Positions 18,057 to 26,125 of a DNA stretch of 33,559 nt are shown here, piece after piece. Made by a program: the position numbers and the translations under genes. The stretch is from contig JADCAS010000014.1 in assembly GCA_020401865.1 (NCBI GenBank), positions 1 through 33,559 on the forward strand, in the 5' to 3' direction. How positions within the stretch are numbered: the first letter of the stretch is position 1; each line of letters opens with the position of its first letter. The stretch comes from Phenylobacterium sp. (lineage in GTDB: Bacteria > Pseudomonadota > Alphaproteobacteria > Caulobacterales > Caulobacteraceae). A model generated the notes under the pieces. That model ran no database searches. It was not told the DNA's origin and saw only the letters and a list, made by a program, of their open reading frames with translations.

Positions 18057-19375
18057 TGAAGATCCCGACGACCTGGACGCCGCGGCCCTACCAGCTGGAC
18101 CTGTGGCGCTATCTGCAGGCGGGGGGCTTGCGGGCCGACGTGGCCGCCCACCGCCGCTGGGGCAAGGACGAGGTGGCCCTGCACTGGACGGCGAGCCGGA
18201 TGGTCACCCGGCCCGGCGTCTACTGGCACATGCTGCCTGAGACCGCCCACGCCCGGAAGGCGATCTGGGAGGCGGTGAACCCGCACACCGGCCGGCGGCG
18301 GATCGACGAGGCCTTCCCGAAGCCCCTGCGCGCCTCGACCCGGGGCGGGGACATGCGGATCGAGCTGAAGAACGGGTCGGTCTGGCAGGTGGCGGGCTCG
18401 GACAATTACGACCGGCTGGTGGGCGCCTCGCCCCTGGGGGTGGTGTTCTCGGAGTGGGCCCTGGCCAAGCCCGAGGCCTGGACCTACCTGCGGCCGATTC
18501 TGGCGGAGAACGGCGGCTGGGCCCTGTTCCTGTGGACGCCCCGGGGCCGCAACCACGCGGTGCGGGCCTTCGAAAGCCGCAGCCGCGACCCGGCCTGGTT
18601 CACCCTGAAGTCGCCCGCCACCCACACCGACGTCTTCACCGCCGAGCAGCTGGCCCGGGAGGAGGCGGACCTGGTGGCGGAGACCGGCTCGGCCGAGGAG
18701 GGACGGGCCCGGTTCGCCACGGAATACCTGGTGGCCTTCGACGCCCCCGCGCCGGGCGCTTACTACGGATCCGTGCTGGCGGAGGCGGACAAGGCCGGGC
18801 GGATCACGACCGTGCCGCATGATCCCTCCCTGCGGGTGGATACGGCCTGGGACCTGGGGATCGACGACGCCACGGCCATCTGGTTCCTGCAGGAGGCCGG
18901 CCGCGAGGTGCGGGTGATCGACTATTTCGAGACCTCGGGGGAGGGGCTGCAGGCCATCGTTCGCCAGGCCCTGGCCGACCGGCCCTTCCTCTATGGCCGC
19001 CACTACCTGCCGCACGACGTGCGGGTGCGCGAGCTGGGTGCGGCGGGGCGCTCGCGGCTGGAGACCCTGGCGGGCCTGGGAGTGAGCCCGGTGGAGGTCT
19101 GCCCCGCCGCCGACCCCGAGGACCGGGTCCACGCGGTGCGCCAGATGATCCCCATGTCGGTGTTCGACGCCCGAAGGTGCGCTGCGGGCCTGGACCGGCT
19201 GAGGGCCTACCGCAAGCGCTGGAGCCCGGCCCTGAAGACCTTTTCCGGGCCCCTGCACGACGGGGCGAGCCACGCCGCCGACGCCCTGGGGCTCTTCGCC
19301 CTGAACCGGCGGGGCGGGAGCGCGGTGAAGCGCCCCGCCCGGCGCCGCGAACATCAACTGGACTGGATGGCCTGA
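18056..19375 (+). CDS. terL: Phage terminase large subunit
   Basis: A 439-residue packaging ATPase and nuclease. The ATPase domain has a Walker A variant in AAHRRWGKDEVALHW (residues 31-45) and Walker B in GVVFSEWAL. The RNase H-like nuclease domain has its first acidic residue in TAWDLGIDDATAIWF near residue 267 and the last one in LHDGASHAADALGLFAL near 400. Length and order are normal for headful-packaging phages. The ATG at 18056 overlaps the small-subunit stop (TGATG); longer readings upstream lie inside the small-subunit gene. Confidence 0.93.
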   Translation: MKIPTTWTPRPYQLDLWRYLQAGGLRADVAAHRRWGKDEVALHWTASRMVTRPGVYWHMLPETAHARKAIWEAVNPHTGRRRIDEAFPKPLRASTRGGDMRIELKNGSVWQVAGSDNYDRLVGASPLGVVFSEWALAKPEAWTYLRPILAENGGWALFLWTPRGRNHAVRAFESRSRDPAWFTLKSPATHTDVFTAEQLAREEADLVAETGSAEEGRARFATEYLVAFDAPAPGAYYGSVLAEADKAGRITTVPHDPSLRVDTAWDLGIDDATAIWFLQEAGREVRVIDYFETSGEGLQAIVRQALADRPFLYGRHYLPHDVRVRELGAAGRSRLETLAGLGVSPVEVCPAADPEDRVHAVRQMIPMSVFDARRCAAGLDRLRAYRKRWSPALKTFSGPLHDGASHAADALGLFALNRRGGSAVKRPARRREHQLDWMA

Positions 19376-19385
19376 GGACATGGAC

Positions 19386-21101
19386 ATGGACGACGAGACG
19401 AGCCCGGCGGACGAGAAGCTGATGGCGCAGGCGCGGGCGGACTTCGCCCGGGCGCGGGAGGCGATGCGACAGGACCGGGACGCCGCCGCCGAGGACCTGC
19501 GCTTCGCCCGCCTGGGCGAACAGTGGCCCGAGGCCATCCGCCGGGCGCGGGAGCTGGAGGGGCGGCCCTGCCTGACCCTGAACCGGCTGCCGGCCTTCAT
19601 CCGCCAGGTGGTGAACGAGGCGCGGCAGAACCGGCCGGCCATTTCCTGCCACCCGGTGGACTCCGCCGCCGACCCGGCGACGGCGGAGGTGCTGAACGGC
19701 CTGATCCGCAATATCGAGCAGTCGTCGGACGCCGACGTGGCCTACGACACGGCCCTGGACTTCGCCGTGACCTGCGGCTTCGGGGTCTTCCGCATCAACG
19801 CCCGGCCGGTGGAGGCCGGAAACGAGCACCTGGGGAGCGAGGACCTGGACCTGGCGATCGAGCGGGTGGCCGACCCCTTCAGCGTCTGGGGCGACCCGGA
19901 CTCCCTGGCCGCGGACTCCTCGGACTGGGACGTGGCCTTCGTGACCCGGGAGATGACCCTGGGCGCCTTCAGGGCCCGCTGGCCGGACGCCGAGCCGGTG
20001 GACTGGCCCATGGAGGAGGAGGCGCGGGGGGAGGCGGCGCTATCCGGCCGCGACAGCGGGCGGCGGGTGCGGATCCTCGAAGCCTGGCGGCGCGAGGCGG
20101 TGACCCGCAGCCTCATCACCCTGACCGACGGCCAGGAGATGGAGGCGGACCTGTTCGAGGCGCGCCGCCCCTTCCTGGAGGCGGCGGGGCTGGCGCTGGC
20201 CGGGCCGCCCCGGACCGCGCCGGGGGTGCGGGTGGTGCAGAGGATCCTGTCGGGCGCGGCGGTGCTGGAGACGGTGGACTGGCCGGGGAAGTTCATTCCC
20301 CTGGTGCCGGTCTATGGGGAGGAGATCCGGGTGGACGGCCGGCGGCGCCTGCGCGGCCTGGTGCGCGACGCCCGGGACGCCCAGCGCATGTTCAACTACT
20401 GGCGGACGACCTCGACGGAGCTGGTGGCCCTGGCGCCCAAGGCCCCCTTCATCGGCCGCAAGGGCGCCTTCGACACCGACCAGGCCAAGTGGACGACGGC
20501 CAACAGCCAGACCCACGCCTTCATCGAGTATGACGGCCCCGAGCCGCCGCACCGCCAGCCCTTTGCAGGCGTTCCCGCCGGGGCCCTGCAGGAGGCGCTG
20601 AACGCCGCCGACGACCTGAAGTCGATCATGGGCCTGCACGATGCGAGCCTGGGGGCGCGGTCGAACGAGACCTCCGGCAAGGCCATCCTCGCCCGCCAGC
20701 GGGAGGGGGATGTCTCGACCTTCCATTATATCGACAACCTGTCGCGGGCGATCCGCCACGCCGGGCGCATCCTTATCGACCTGATCCCCAAGGTGTACTC
20801 GACACAGAGGATGGTGCGGATCCTGGGGCCGGACGGCGTTCCGGCCCTGGCGGCGGTGAACGGGGCCAAGGGCGGCGGGGGCCGGGTCTTCGACCTGTCG
20901 GCCGGGCGCTATGACCTGACGGTGCGGGCCGGACCCTCCTTCGCCTCGCGCCGGGAGGAGGCGGCCAGCCAGATGATCGAGCTGATCCGTGCCTATCCCC
21001 CGGCGGCCCCCCTGATCGGCGACCTGCTGGCGCGGAACCTGGACTGGCCGGGGGCGGATGAGGTGGCCCGCCGGCTGGCCCGGGCGAATGGCGGGGGGTG
21101 A
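19386..21101 (+). CDS. Phage portal protein, P22-like
   Basis: A 571-residue portal forming the dodecameric DNA channel at the capsid vertex. Diagnostic segments are GRPCLTLNRLPAFIRQVVNE, RQNRPAISCHPVDS, CGFGVFRINARP and AKWTTANSQTHAFIEYDG, which match the P22-type portal family (about 725 residues in P22; this one lacks the long C-terminal barrel). The ATG at 19386 is preferred over one at 19380 because GAGG lies about eight bases before it. It follows the large terminase closely, as in P22-like phages. Confidence 0.9.
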   Translation: MDDETSPADEKLMAQARADFARAREAMRQDRDAAAEDLRFARLGEQWPEAIRRARELEGRPCLTLNRLPAFIRQVVNEARQNRPAISCHPVDSAADPATAEVLNGLIRNIEQSSDADVAYDTALDFAVTCGFGVFRINARPVEAGNEHLGSEDLDLAIERVADPFSVWGDPDSLAADSSDWDVAFVTREMTLGAFRARWPDAEPVDWPMEEEARGEAALSGRDSGRRVRILEAWRREAVTRSLITLTDGQEMEADLFEARRPFLEAAGLALAGPPRTAPGVRVVQRILSGAAVLETVDWPGKFIPLVPVYGEEIRVDGRRRLRGLVRDARDAQRMFNYWRTTSTELVALAPKAPFIGRKGAFDTDQAKWTTANSQTHAFIEYDGPEPPHRQPFAGVPAGALQEALNAADDLKSIMGLHDASLGARSNETSGKAILARQREGDVSTFHYIDNLSRAIRHAGRILIDLIPKVYSTQRMVRILGPDGVPALAAVNGAKGGGGRVFDLSAGRYDLTVRAGPSFASRREEAASQMIELIRAYPPAAPLIGDLLARNLDWPGADEVARRLARANGGG

Positions 21102-21130
21102 GGGGTGAGGGGGGAGGCTGAGAGGTCGGT

Positions 21131-21400
21131 GACCCCCTCCGGCCCGGGGCCTCGCCCCGGTCCACCTCCCCCTCAAGAGGTGGAGGAATTACTGAGCCAA
21201 TTGCTCCCCTGCGGGGGAGCTCCCCGCGAAGCGGGGTGAGGGGGGGTGCTGAGCCGCCGATAACCCCCTCCGGCCCGCATTCGCGGTCCACCTCCCCCTG
21301 AAGAGGGGGAGGAATTCCAGTATCTTAATTGCTCTCCCTCCCAGGGTGAGGGGGATTGCGGAGGGGTGGCTGACCCCGGCTGGATGGGGGAGGAATGGGG
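21131..21400. repeat. Intergenic stem-loop repeat cluster 6 (inside the late operon)
   Basis: Modules GACCCCCTCCGGCCCG with CGGGGCCTCGCCCCGG, GCTCCCCTGCGGGGGAGC with CCCCGCGAAGCGGGG, a second copy of the first type with CCCGCATTCGCGG, and a partly degraded end around 21330-21400. It separates the portal gene from the opposite-strand DUF559 gene. Such host-type repeats inside a phage late operon are unexpected. Confidence 0.85.
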
Positions 21401-21405
21401 GGCGG

Positions 21406-21774
21406 TCAATCCACCTTGCCAAGCCTCGTACGCACCGCCGTGCGGATCATGCCGAGGGCGGCGTCGAGGTCTTCCAGGATGAGGCCGGCGCGGAGCCTCA
21501 GGGTCTCGATCCCCTGGCTGGCGAGCCACCGGTCCCGCGCCGCGTCGCGCTCCGGCCGATCCGCTACGCCGTGGCTGTAGCCGTCCACCTCGACGCACAG
21601 GCGGGCCTGCGAACAGTAGAAGTCGAGGACGTAGGGGCCGAGCGGGTGCTGCCTGCGGAAGTGAAGCCCTTCCTGCCGGCGGGCCTTGAGGGCCTTCCAG
21701 AGGAGGCCTTCGGGGAGGGTCAGGGCCTGGCGAAGGCGCCGGGCCAGGGCGCGGGTTTCGGGGGCGGTGTCCAT
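21406..21774 (-). CDS. DUF559 endonuclease-domain protein
   Basis: A 122-residue protein of the DUF559 family, related to Vsr and PD-(D/E)XK nucleases. The key segments are LPEGLLWKALKARRQEGLHF, RRQHPLGPYVLDFYCSQARL and CVEVDGYSHG, which contain the D...ExD-type acidic residues, followed by RDRWLASQGIETLRLRAGLI. It is complete, with an ATG at 21774, and lies on the strand opposite to the late genes, bracketed by repeat clusters 6 and 7. Its role is unknown; it may be a repeat-associated host gene carried into the prophage or a homing-type nuclease. Confidence 0.88.
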   Translation of the reverse strand: MDTAPETRALARRLRQALTLPEGLLWKALKARRQEGLHFRRQHPLGPYVLDFYCSQARLCVEVDGYSHGVADRPERDAARDRWLASQGIETLRLRAGLILEDLDAALGMIRTAVRTRLGKVD

Positions 21775-21837
21775 GGGGGGATCCGGGAGGGCCGATTTTC
21801 GGCAGCTTCTGCGGGGATCAGGGCGAATTTGAGCCGC

Positions 21838-22010
21838 AGACCCCCTCCGGCCCGCATTCGCGGTCCACCTCCCTTGGGGGAGGAATGACTCTGTAATTGC
21901 TCCCCATCAGGGGGAGCTGTCGGCGAAGCCGACTGAGGGGGTCAATCCCGGTCGCCGTTGACCCCCTCCGGCCCGCTGCGCGGTCCACCTCCCCCTTGGG
22001 GGAGGAATTA
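21838..22010. repeat. Intergenic stem-loop repeat cluster 7 (inside the late operon)
   Basis: Three modules: a first-type copy with CCCGCATTCGCGG and CTTGGGGGAGGAATG, a second-type copy with CTCCCCATCAGGGGGAG and GTCGGCGAAGCCGAC, and a complete first-type copy with CCCGCTGCGCGG ending CTTGGGGGAGGAATT. It lies between the DUF559 start and the scaffold gene. Confidence 0.87.
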
Positions 22011-22074
22011 GTTGTTCTTTTTTTGTTCCTTTCGCGCGGTTGTGGCAGGATGTTTCCAGGATGGAGGATTGTGG

Positions 22075-22905
22075 ATGACGGACGAGGTCGTGGACGAGGG
22101 CCCGGGTGAGAGTGTGGACCTGGCCGAGGAGGTGATTGAGGAGGCGCCGGAGGCCGAGGCCGTCGAAGGTGACGACCGCTCGGACTGGAGCGAGATCGAG
22201 GTGGATGGGGAGGTCTGGCTGGCGCCGCCGGTGCTGAAGTCGGCCTTCCTGCGGCAGGCGGACTATACCCGCAAGACCCAGGAGCTGGCCGAGCGGCGGC
22301 GGGCGGCGGAGGCCGAGCATGAGGCGGCCGGCGCCCACATCGCCGACCGGGCGCGGCTGCACCTGCTGGACGAGCAGGCCCAGGCCCTGGACGGGCTGGA
22401 CTGGCCGGCCCTGGAGGCGGCGGACCCGGAGCGGGCCCGGGCCCTGCGCGAGCGGCGCCGGGGCCTGGCCGAGACCCGCGAGCGCCTGGCCTTCGACCTG
22501 GCGCGCAGGGAGCACGAGACCCGGCTGGCCAACGAGGCGGCGGAGGCCGAGGCGGTGCTGGCCACCGGCCGGGCGCTTTCGGAGCAGATCGAGGGCTGGT
22601 CGCCGGCCCTGGCCGCCCAGCTGGCCGACTACGCCCGGGAGTTCGGCGTCGAGGCCGACGAGCTGCGGCAGATCAATGACCCGCGCCTGTGGCGGATCCT
22701 GCACCGGGCCCATCTGGGCGAGACCCTGGCCCGGCGACTGGCCGAGGCCGACCGGCGGGCGGCGCGCCCGGCGGTGCGCCCCGCCGCCGACCCGGGACGC
22801 CCCGGCGGCGGCGCCCCCGGCCTGGACGACCGGATGGAGACGGCCGACTGGATGCGCCGGCGCAACGCCGCCACCCTGCGCGAACATCGCCGCCCCAGGC
22901 GCTGA
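22075..22905 (+). CDS. Phage scaffolding-type protein
   Basis: A 276-residue protein with a very acidic N terminus (MTDEVVDEGPGESVDLAEEV) and a segment WSEIEVDGEVWLAPPVLKSA...RQADYTRKTQELAERRR typical of alphaproteobacterial phage scaffold proteins. Long charged helices, probably coiled coil, run from about residue 75 to 170, and the C terminus is basic (HRRPRR) as in P22 scaffold, where the basic tail binds coat. The ATG at 22075 has GGAGG eight bases upstream; earlier in-frame starts read through a hydrophobic stretch made by the repeat border. Its position between portal and coat fits. Confidence 0.8.
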   Translation: MTDEVVDEGPGESVDLAEEVIEEAPEAEAVEGDDRSDWSEIEVDGEVWLAPPVLKSAFLRQADYTRKTQELAERRRAAEAEHEAAGAHIADRARLHLLDEQAQALDGLDWPALEAADPERARALRERRRGLAETRERLAFDLARREHETRLANEAAEAEAVLATGRALSEQIEGWSPALAAQLADYAREFGVEADELRQINDPRLWRILHRAHLGETLARRLAEADRRAARPAVRPAADPGRPGGGAPGLDDRMETADWMRRRNAATLREHRRPRR

Positions 22906-23048
22906 ACGACCGGACTTTCCCGCGTCGCGAGCAGGCCCTTTTTGAAGGGACTTCGCGGCGCCCCCCGCGCGCCGGGGCGGACCTGGAGACCTCCAGCACC
23001 GCCGCCCCGGAGCGCCTGAACGACCTGAACCCTGAACGCAAACCCCCG

Positions 23049-23070
23049 CCGGGCGACGCCCGGAAAGGAT
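23049..23070 (+). promoter_or_regulatory. Hairpin and ribosome binding site of the coat gene
   Basis: CCGGGC, loop GAC and GCCCGG (23049-23063) form a perfect six-base-pair stem directly followed by AAAGGA (23064-23069), the ribosome binding site for the ATG at 23076. It confirms that translation of the coat gene starts in exon 1. The hairpin may stabilise the message. Confidence 0.5.
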
Positions 23071-23075
23071 GAGAC

Positions 23076-24598
23076 ATGCCCAATTCCCTTTTGACGGCCG
23101 CCACGGTCACCCGTGAGGCTCTCCGCGTCGACTGAGGCGCCTTCGCGGGGCGACCCGCGTCGAAGAACGATGTGAATTCGGTGAACTCCTAAACGCCGCC
23201 AGAGCCCGGACGCCCCCTCCCGCGGGCCCCCAAGGCGCATGGACACACCGAGCCAAGCCCGGCCCCGCACGGCGGGGGCGGGAAGGTGTAACGACTATCC
23301 CGGAAGGGAGTAGGGCCAAGCGGCCCGAAGCGCATCGCACCCGCCCCGTCCGCCGGGCGGCGCGGGTGATGAGATAGTCTGCTCTGCGGCGGAAACCCGC
23401 AGCAGCCCGAAAGGGCGGCCCCGGCCCAGCGACCCGGGGTGAACACACAGGCCTGCACCAGAAACTGAACTTTGTCGGCACCATTTCGAGGGAGTACGAC
23501 GACCGCTTCGCCCGCCAGGGCGCCAAGATCGGCGACACGCTGAAGGTGCGCCTGCCCAACCAGTACGCCGTGCGCAACGGCCCGGCCCTGGCGACCCAGG
23601 ACACCAACGAGACCAGCGTGGAGCTGAAGGTCCAGACCCAGAAGGGGGTGGACCTGAACTTCACCAGCATCGACCTGACCATGGGGCTGGACGACTTTTC
23701 CGACCGGGTCCTTGAGCCGGCCATGAGCGTGCTGGCGGCCTCCATCGAGGCCGACGCCATGCTGATGTACCAGGACGTGGCCAACCAGGTGAACAGCCAC
23801 GGCCAGCCGGCCACCTTCCAGAAGGTGCTGCAGGGTCGGAAGATCCTGGTGGACAACCTGGCGCCCCTGGGCGGCCGCACGGCCAACCTGAACACCCAGG
23901 ACAACATGGACCTGGTGGACGCGCTGAAGGGCCTGTTCAACGACTCCGACGCCCTCTCCAAGCAGTACCGCGAGGGCTATATGGGCCGGACCGCCGGGTT
24001 CGACTTCATGGAGAACACCCTCTGGCCGGCGCATGTTCGCGGCGGCGGCGCGAACTATGCGACCAACACCCTGCCGACGGTGCTGCCCGTCTCGCCCAAC
24101 CCGGTGAACGCCATCACGGTGGCGACAGGGACGGGAAGCCTGGCCAAGGGCGACGTGATCACCATCACCGGGGTGATGCGGGTGCATCCCGAGACCAAGG
24201 CCAACACCGGGGTCCAGCAGCAGTTCGTGGTGACCCAGGCCCATCCGGGCGGGGCGGGCGTGGTGCAGATCTCGCCGGCCATCATCACCGCCGGGCCGAT
24301 GCAGACCGTGACCCTGGCGACCACCAATGCGGCGGCGGCGATCCAGGTGGCGGGCGTTGCGAACACGGCGAACGGCCTTTCGATGCTGTATCACAAGAGC
24401 GCCTTCGCCTTTGCGACGGCGGACCTGGTGATGCCCCGGGGCGTCGACTTCGCCGCCCGGCAGGTGTTCGACGGGATCTCGATGCGAATCGTGCGCCAGT
24501 ACGACATCAACAGCGACAGGTTCCCCTGCCGGCTGGACGTGCTCTACGGCTACCGCACCCTGCGCCCGCAGCTGGCCTGCCGCCTGGCCTGCAACTGA
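23076..24598 (+). CDS. Phage major coat protein, P22-type, split by a group I intron
   Basis: Two exons, 23076-23128 and 23452-24598. Exon 1 reads MPNSLLTAATVTREALR plus GT, then the reading frame meets a TGA two codons later. Exon 2 begins C CTG CAC CAG and continues LHQKLNFVGTISREYDD. Joining them gives ALRV-LHQKLNFVG, the unbroken N terminus expected for P22-like coat proteins, and 399 residues in total. RLPNQYAVRNGPALATQD, KGVDLNFTSIDLTMGLDDFS and DRVLEPAMSVLAASIEADAM are characteristic of the family. Without splicing only a 19-residue peptide would be made, or an internal start at 23546 would drop 49 N-terminal residues. The coat forms the capsid shell. Family assignment is strong; splicing itself is inferred. 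Confidence 0.92.
23129..23451 (+). ncRNA. Group I self-splicing intron (T4 td-like, subgroup IA2), no internal gene
   Basis: A 323-base ribozyme in the coat gene. P1: exon GCGT and C23129 pair with G23136-C23140, with the U23128.G23137 wobble at the splice site. P2: 23144-23149/23154-23159 around GCGA. P3: 23168-23174/23331-23337. P4: 23177-23183/23246-23252. P6 hairpin: 23263-23277. P7: GACT 23293-23296 with AGTC 23376-23379. Extra hairpins typical of IA introns: 23298-23309 and 23313-23326. P8: 23338-23344/23362-23368. P9: 23384-23389/23397-23402, then 23405-23416 (GAAA loop) and 23419-23424/23434-23439. The last base is G23451. The core words TAACGACTATCCC and ATAGTCTGCTCTGC are, as I recall, identical in the T4 td intron. 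No reading frame for a homing nuclease is present in any loop. Confidence 0.93.
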
Positions 24599-24688
24599 GG
24601 CTGACGGCCCTCCCGCCCCCGGACGCGATCCGAGGGCGGCGAGGCCCCGCCCGCGCCTTCTTCCCGATCTGAGAGAGGAGACCCCCGC

Positions 24689-25255
24689 ATGGGGCTGGCG
24701 ACCTATGACGACCTGAAGGCGGCGGTGGCCGACTGGCTGGACCGCGAGGACCTGGCCGGCCGCACCGGCGACTTCATCACCCTGGCCGAGGCGCGGATGA
24801 ACCGGCTGATGGGCTTTTCGGCCCTGACGGTCCGCCTGGAGGTCGAGGCCGGGCCGGGTCAGGCCGAACTGGCCGCCCCCGCCGACCTGCGCGAGGTTCT
24901 GTCCCTGGTCCGGACGACGGACGGGACGGCGCAGGGCTATCGCGCCGAGCCGGGGCGGCTGGCGCTGACCCCGCCCCCGGCGGCCGCCACGGAGCTGGCG
25001 CTGACCTACCGGGCCCGGCCCCGGCTGTCGGAAGCCGCCCCCGTCAACGCGGTGCTGGCCGAGCATCCGGACCTCTACCTGTTCGGCGCCCTGGCCGAGG
25101 CTGCGCCCTTCCTGAGGGATTCCGAGATGCTGGCGGTCTTCGCCGCCCGCTTCGACGCGGCCCTGACCGAGGCGCGGATGCGCGAGGCCCGGATCGCCGG
25201 TCCGTCGGCCCTGCGCCTCGAGCCGGCGGCCCTTCCGGCGGCGTGGCGGACATGA
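24689..25255 (+). CDS. Phage head-tail adaptor protein
   Basis: A 188-residue protein directly after the coat gene, the position of gp4-type adaptors in P22-like phages. MGLATYDDLKAAVADWLDRE, TLAEARMNRLM, LREVLSLVRTTDG and ALTYRARPRLSE match the SU10/P22-like adaptor pattern, with alternating helices and a small beta region. AEHPDLYLFGALAEAAPFLRD is the most conserved part. The ATG at 24689 has GAGAGGAGA upstream. The TGA overlaps the next ATG (ATGA). Confidence 0.82.
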   Translation: MGLATYDDLKAAVADWLDREDLAGRTGDFITLAEARMNRLMGFSALTVRLEVEAGPGQAELAAPADLREVLSLVRTTDGTAQGYRAEPGRLALTPPPAAATELALTYRARPRLSEAAPVNAVLAEHPDLYLFGALAEAAPFLRDSEMLAVFAARFDAALTEARMREARIAGPSALRLEPAALPAAWRT

Positions 25256-25497
25256 TTCCCGCCGATCCGGGACCGGGCGCCCCGCCCGCCCTGCGCCCCC
25301 TGCTGACCGCCATGCTGGACGCCCTGCGGGCCCTGGAGGCGCCCGCCGCCCCCATGCCCGTAGCGACCTGCCGGCGCGCCGACCTGCCCCCCGCCGCGGC
25401 CTGGCCCTGGCGGATGATCCTGGTCCGGGACCTGGGGGTCCTGGCCCATTCCGACGGGGTCCGCTGGATCCGTCACGACACCGGAGAGGAGATCTGA
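25252..25497 (+). CDS. Small phage virion-associated hypothetical protein
   Basis: An 81-residue protein starting at the ATG of an ATGA overlap with the adaptor gene; a GTG nine bases earlier is also possible. The C-terminal half, CRRADLPPAAAWPWRMILVRD followed by LGVLAHSDGVRWIR, fits a short beta motif commonly found in phage tail-fibre-associated proteins. The first 40 residues are Pro/Ala/Leu-rich. It ends directly before the next start codon, so the two are translated together. Confidence 0.7.
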   Translation: MIPADPGPGAPPALRPLLTAMLDALRALEAPAAPMPVATCRRADLPPAAAWPWRMILVRDLGVLAHSDGVRWIRHDTGEEI

Positions 25498-26100
25498 ATG
25501 CCTTCCGCCGCCACGCCGAGCCTGCGCCTGGAGATGCAGGCCGCCGGCGAGAACCTGAACACCTGGGGCGCGCCCAAGCTGAACACGGTCATCGCCCTGA
25601 TCGACTTCGCCATCGCCGGATGGACCACCGTGAACCTGACCGGCCCTGCGGTGCTGACCAGCGCCAACTTCGCCCCCGACCAGGCCCGCGCCGCCATGCT
25701 GAAATTCACCGGGACGGGGGGCTGTACGGTGACCCTGCCCTCGGTGAGCAAGCGCTATGACGTGGTCAACGCCACCGCCGGGACCCTGACCCTGACCACC
25801 GGGGCGGGGCAGGCGGCGGTGCTGGGCCCGGGGGACGCCGGCCCGGTGCTGTGCGACGGGACCCACGTGCTGGGCGCCCAGATCGCCGGCCGGTCCCTGA
25901 AGGCCTATGTCGACGCCCAGGCCTGGGCCGGCCAGACGGGAAACCTGCCCGGCCAGGAGGGGGCGGCGGGCCTGCCCCTGGTGAGCGACGGCCAGACCCC
26001 CCGCTGGGCGCCCCTGAGCGCCTCGGCGATTTCCGACTTCGACCGCGCGGCGGCGGCGGCGGCCCTGGGCCTGTCCGTGGCGCTGGCCGCCGCCCTCTGA
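25498..26100 (+). CDS. Phage tail/fibre-type structural protein
   Basis: A 200-residue protein beginning MPSAATPSLRLEMQAAGENL and NTWGAPKLNTVIALIDFAIA, a pattern seen at the start of many alphaproteobacterial phage structural proteins. A middle beta-rich region (KFTGTGGCTVTLPSVSKRYD) is followed by GQAAVLGPGDAGPVLCDGTH, which looks like a short beta-helix or trimerising segment, and an alanine-rich C terminus. It is probably a component of the tail or a fibre adaptor. It starts one base after the preceding stop codon. The exact role is not known. Confidence 0.7.
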   Translation: MPSAATPSLRLEMQAAGENLNTWGAPKLNTVIALIDFAIAGWTTVNLTGPAVLTSANFAPDQARAAMLKFTGTGGCTVTLPSVSKRYDVVNATAGTLTLTTGAGQAAVLGPGDAGPVLCDGTHVLGAQIAGRSLKAYVDAQAWAGQTGNLPGQEGAAGLPLVSDGQTPRWAPLSASAISDFDRAAAAAALGLSVALAAAL

Positions 26101-26125
26101 CCCCTTCCCATTCCGGAGACCCTTC

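Noticed and set aside
22012..22074. N-terminal extension of the scaffold protein (starting MFFFCSFRAV)
   Set aside because: It reads through the T-rich border after a repeat, lacks a ribosome binding site, and the ATG at 22075 has GGAGG at ideal spacing.
23129..23451. Alternative explanations for the coat-gene interruption: intein, group II intron, frameshift mutation or IS remnant
   Set aside because: An intein needs an open frame, but a TGA occurs at once and the length is not a multiple of three. There is no GTGYG start or domain V as in group II introns. A point frameshift would not insert 323 structured bases with an exact rejoining frame. No inverted terminal repeats or target duplication are seen.
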